Source: Streptomyces sp. Ncost-T10-10d
GTDB taxonomy: Bacteria; Actinomycetota; Actinomycetes; Streptomycetales; Streptomycetaceae
NCBI RefSeq assembly: GCF_900091955.1
Contig: NZ_FMDF01000101.1
Location: forward strand, 1 to 64,000
DNA: 64,000 bases
Reading direction: 5' to 3'
In this document: positions 62,672 through 64,000 of the stretch, one piece after another
Layout: every line of letters starts with the position of its first letter
Numbering within the stretch: position 1 is the stretch's first letter
Translations under genes and position numbers: made by a program
The notes under the pieces: generated by a model
Told to the model about the DNA's origin: nothing
Databases searched by the model: none
The model's input: the letters and a program-made list of their open reading frames with translations, nothing else

Positions 62672-64000
62672 TCACGGCCCGCATCCACACCAGCTGCCGT
62701 ATGTCCCACGCCATACATAGCTGTAGAACATGGCACCGCCGGTCCAACGGTTCATGCGGCGCATCCAGTCAGGAGGGTTACGTGTGTGGATCACCCTGGG
62801 CGTGAAGTCGGCATCCCACCACTGTCTGAAACTGCTCTTGGTGCAGTCGCCAACAATCCGGCAGTGCTTGGTGCGGCAGCCTCGTGGTGCCTGACTGGAA
62901 GCGTCTTTCTTCGCCGCTTTGGCTGCCGCGTCCTTGGTCTTGCCCGAACCCGCGCCCCAGACATATCCGGTGCATTTGGGGTCACTGCCGACCAGAGCGC
63001 ACTTGGCCTTGCACGCCCATTTCTGGCCGTCGAGGTCGTACTGGCTGATCGGGTCACCGGGGTAGCCGTAGAGGTTCGCACCACCCCCGACGATCGGGTC
63101 GACCGAAAGGAAGCGTCCGGTGTCCGGGTTGTAGACCCGAACCCCCATCAGCGTGAGACCGGTGAGGGTCTCACCTGAACGCTGCTTCCCGCCCAGCCAG
63201 CCGTAGCGGGTGTCCTGCTGGCCGGGCCTCGGGCTGCCGTTCTCGTCACTGTCGAGCGCGAGCGGAGCCGCGCTGCTGTCCAGCGGGAGCAAGAGGGCAA
63301 CGTCCCCATGGATGTTCGTAAGCTGGAGGACGCGGTCGCCGGTCTTGCTGGTAGTCGCGGTCAGTTCGCCGCTAGCCGTGGAGACATTACGAGTCACTGC
63401 TCCGGTGGAGGTGTCCTCGACGATCCAGCGAGGGCTGTCGGACTCGCTGCAGTAGTGGTTCAGCTTGGTCTGCACCGTGGTCCACGAGCTGCCGCTGCCG
63501 GTCTCCACCGTCCAGGACCGGAAGCGCTGTGCCGCGTCTAGGGCCCAGGTCTGACGTTCGCCGTTCGCGGTCTGCTGGTAGACGAGGTCGTTGACGTAGA
63601 AGCTGAACGTGCCGTCACCGGGGACCGCAGTGGATCGCCCGAACGCGTCGTACGTGTAGCCGGTGTCGACGAGCCTGTCCGCGCTGTCGTACGTGTAATT
63701 GGTGGTGGTGCCTCCGCTGGTGGGGCAGTCGGCGCCCGGCGAGCCGGTCGCGGTGGTCAGGGACTTGCGGTTGGTGCGGGCGTCGAAGGTGTACGCACGG
63801 CGGGTGCAGATCGTCTCGGAAGTGTCCTCGACAGTGGTGAGACGTCCCGCTGCATCGTATCGGTAGGTTTGGTCGGACCAGCCGGCATGCCGGGACACCT
63901 GGTCGTGAGCCGTTGTGGCCACCGTGTCCGAGTAGACGATGGTGCCGTCGCTGTCCCGGGTGTAGGTGCGATTGACAGTCGCACCCGTCGTGTCGTCGGT
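62672..64000 (-). CDS. RHS/YD-repeat polymorphic toxin, 5' end outside window
   Basis: The frame is open to the window edge, so at least 442 C-terminal residues are visible. YD repeats (YRYDAAGRLTTVEDTS, YTYDSADRLVDTGYTYDAFGRSTAVPG) lead into the RHS core end signature YGWLGGKQRSGETLTGLTLMGVRVYNPDTGRFLSVDPIVGG-ANLYGYPGDPISQYDLDG. After this comes a ~120-residue unique tip (ACKAKCALVGSDPKCTGYVWGAGSGKTKDAAAKAAKKDASSQAPRGCRTKHCRIVGDC...SWCGCGP) rich in Cys and basic residues, the place where RHS proteins carry their toxin domain. Toxin type is not recognised. The ankyrin gene follows. Confidence 0.88.
   Translation of the reverse strand, partial: TDDTTGATVNRTYTRDSDGTIVYSDTVATTAHDQVSRHAGWSDQTYRYDAAGRLTTVEDTSETICTRRAYTFDARTNRKSLTTATGSPGADCPTSGGTTTNYTYDSADRLVDTGYTYDAFGRSTAVPGDGTFSFYVNDLVYQQTANGERQTWALDAAQRFRSWTVETGSGSSWTTVQTKLNHYCSESDSPRWIVEDTSTGAVTRNVSTASGELTATTSKTGDRVLQLTNIHGDVALLLPLDSSAAPLALDSDENGSPRPGQQDTRYGWLGGKQRSGETLTGLTLMGVRVYNPDTGRFLSVDPIVGGGANLYGYPGDPISQYDLDGQKWACKAKCALVGSDPKCTGYVWGAGSGKTKDAAAKAAKKDASSQAPRGCRTKHCRIVGDCTKSSFRQWWDADFTPRVIHTRNPPDWMRRMNRWTGGAMFYSYVWRGTYGSWCGCGP

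Overview
The window is high-GC actinobacterial DNA, almost certainly from a Streptomyces chromosome. The signs are strong G/C bias at third codon positions, frequent GTG starts, GGAGG-type ribosome sites, Tat/Sec-secreted hydrolases, GH46 chitosanases and a linked purine/ureide catabolic cluster. No rRNA or tRNA gene was recognised.

Layout. 1-5.7 kb: an ankyrin-repeat protein with an apparent frameshift, a MoxR-type AAA ATPase coupled to a metallopeptidase-like/VWA protein, a fibronectin-III lipoprotein, an amidohydrolase remnant with an internal deletion, a TIGR03086-type protein and a frameshifted remnant. 5.7-8.9 kb: an alpha/beta hydrolase, then two GH46 chitosanase paralogues flanking a small secreted SH3-like protein. 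8.9-23.6 kb: the purine/ureide block. A minus-strand series (OHCU decarboxylase, 5-hydroxyisourate hydrolase, uricase, NCS2 permease, 8-oxoguanine deaminase type amidohydrolase, NCS2 permease) takes oxidised purines towards allantoin. A plus-strand hyi-glxR pair, a catalase and a convergent gcl handle glyoxylate and the peroxide made by uricase. Two different inverted-repeat operators recur at these promoters. 23.7-32.7 kb: a zinc-ribbon/nuclease-fold-like protein, a GNAT, two AMP-forming acyl-CoA synthetases with a divergent GAF-LuxR regulator, a winged-helix protein, an EamA-like permease and a cold-shock-domain protein.

32.7-39.1 kb is patchy accessory DNA: integrase and transposase remnants, an MpaB-family oxygenase next to a UbiA prenyltransferase, and several unknown proteins, one in a patch of visibly lower GC. 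39.1-44.6 kb: an ArsR-SRPBCC fusion protein, a large secreted nuclease and a secreted amidase.

44.6-53.5 kb is the most interesting operon: an MFS transporter, an FGGY kinase, a GlpD-like FAD dehydrogenase, an alkyl-DHAP-synthase-like FAD enzyme that keeps the His triad, a GlpP-family antiterminator protein, a small ABM-fold protein and a zinc alcohol dehydrogenase. Its leader has a long hairpin running straight into seven T residues, which is rare in such GC-rich DNA. Because the operon encodes a GlpP homologue, this looks like a self-controlled antitermination circuit for a glycerol-phosphate or glycerol-ether pathway.

53.5-64 kb: a SnoaL-like protein, a DHFR-family protein and a methyltransferase that has lost its SAM-binding N-terminus beside a four-gene tyrosine-recombinase element (Tn554/RIT-like). 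Then come a frameshifted mercuric-reductase-like pseudogene, an ankyrin protein and the C-terminal part of an RHS polymorphic toxin whose 5' end lies outside the window. The ankyrin protein sits where an immunity gene would be expected.
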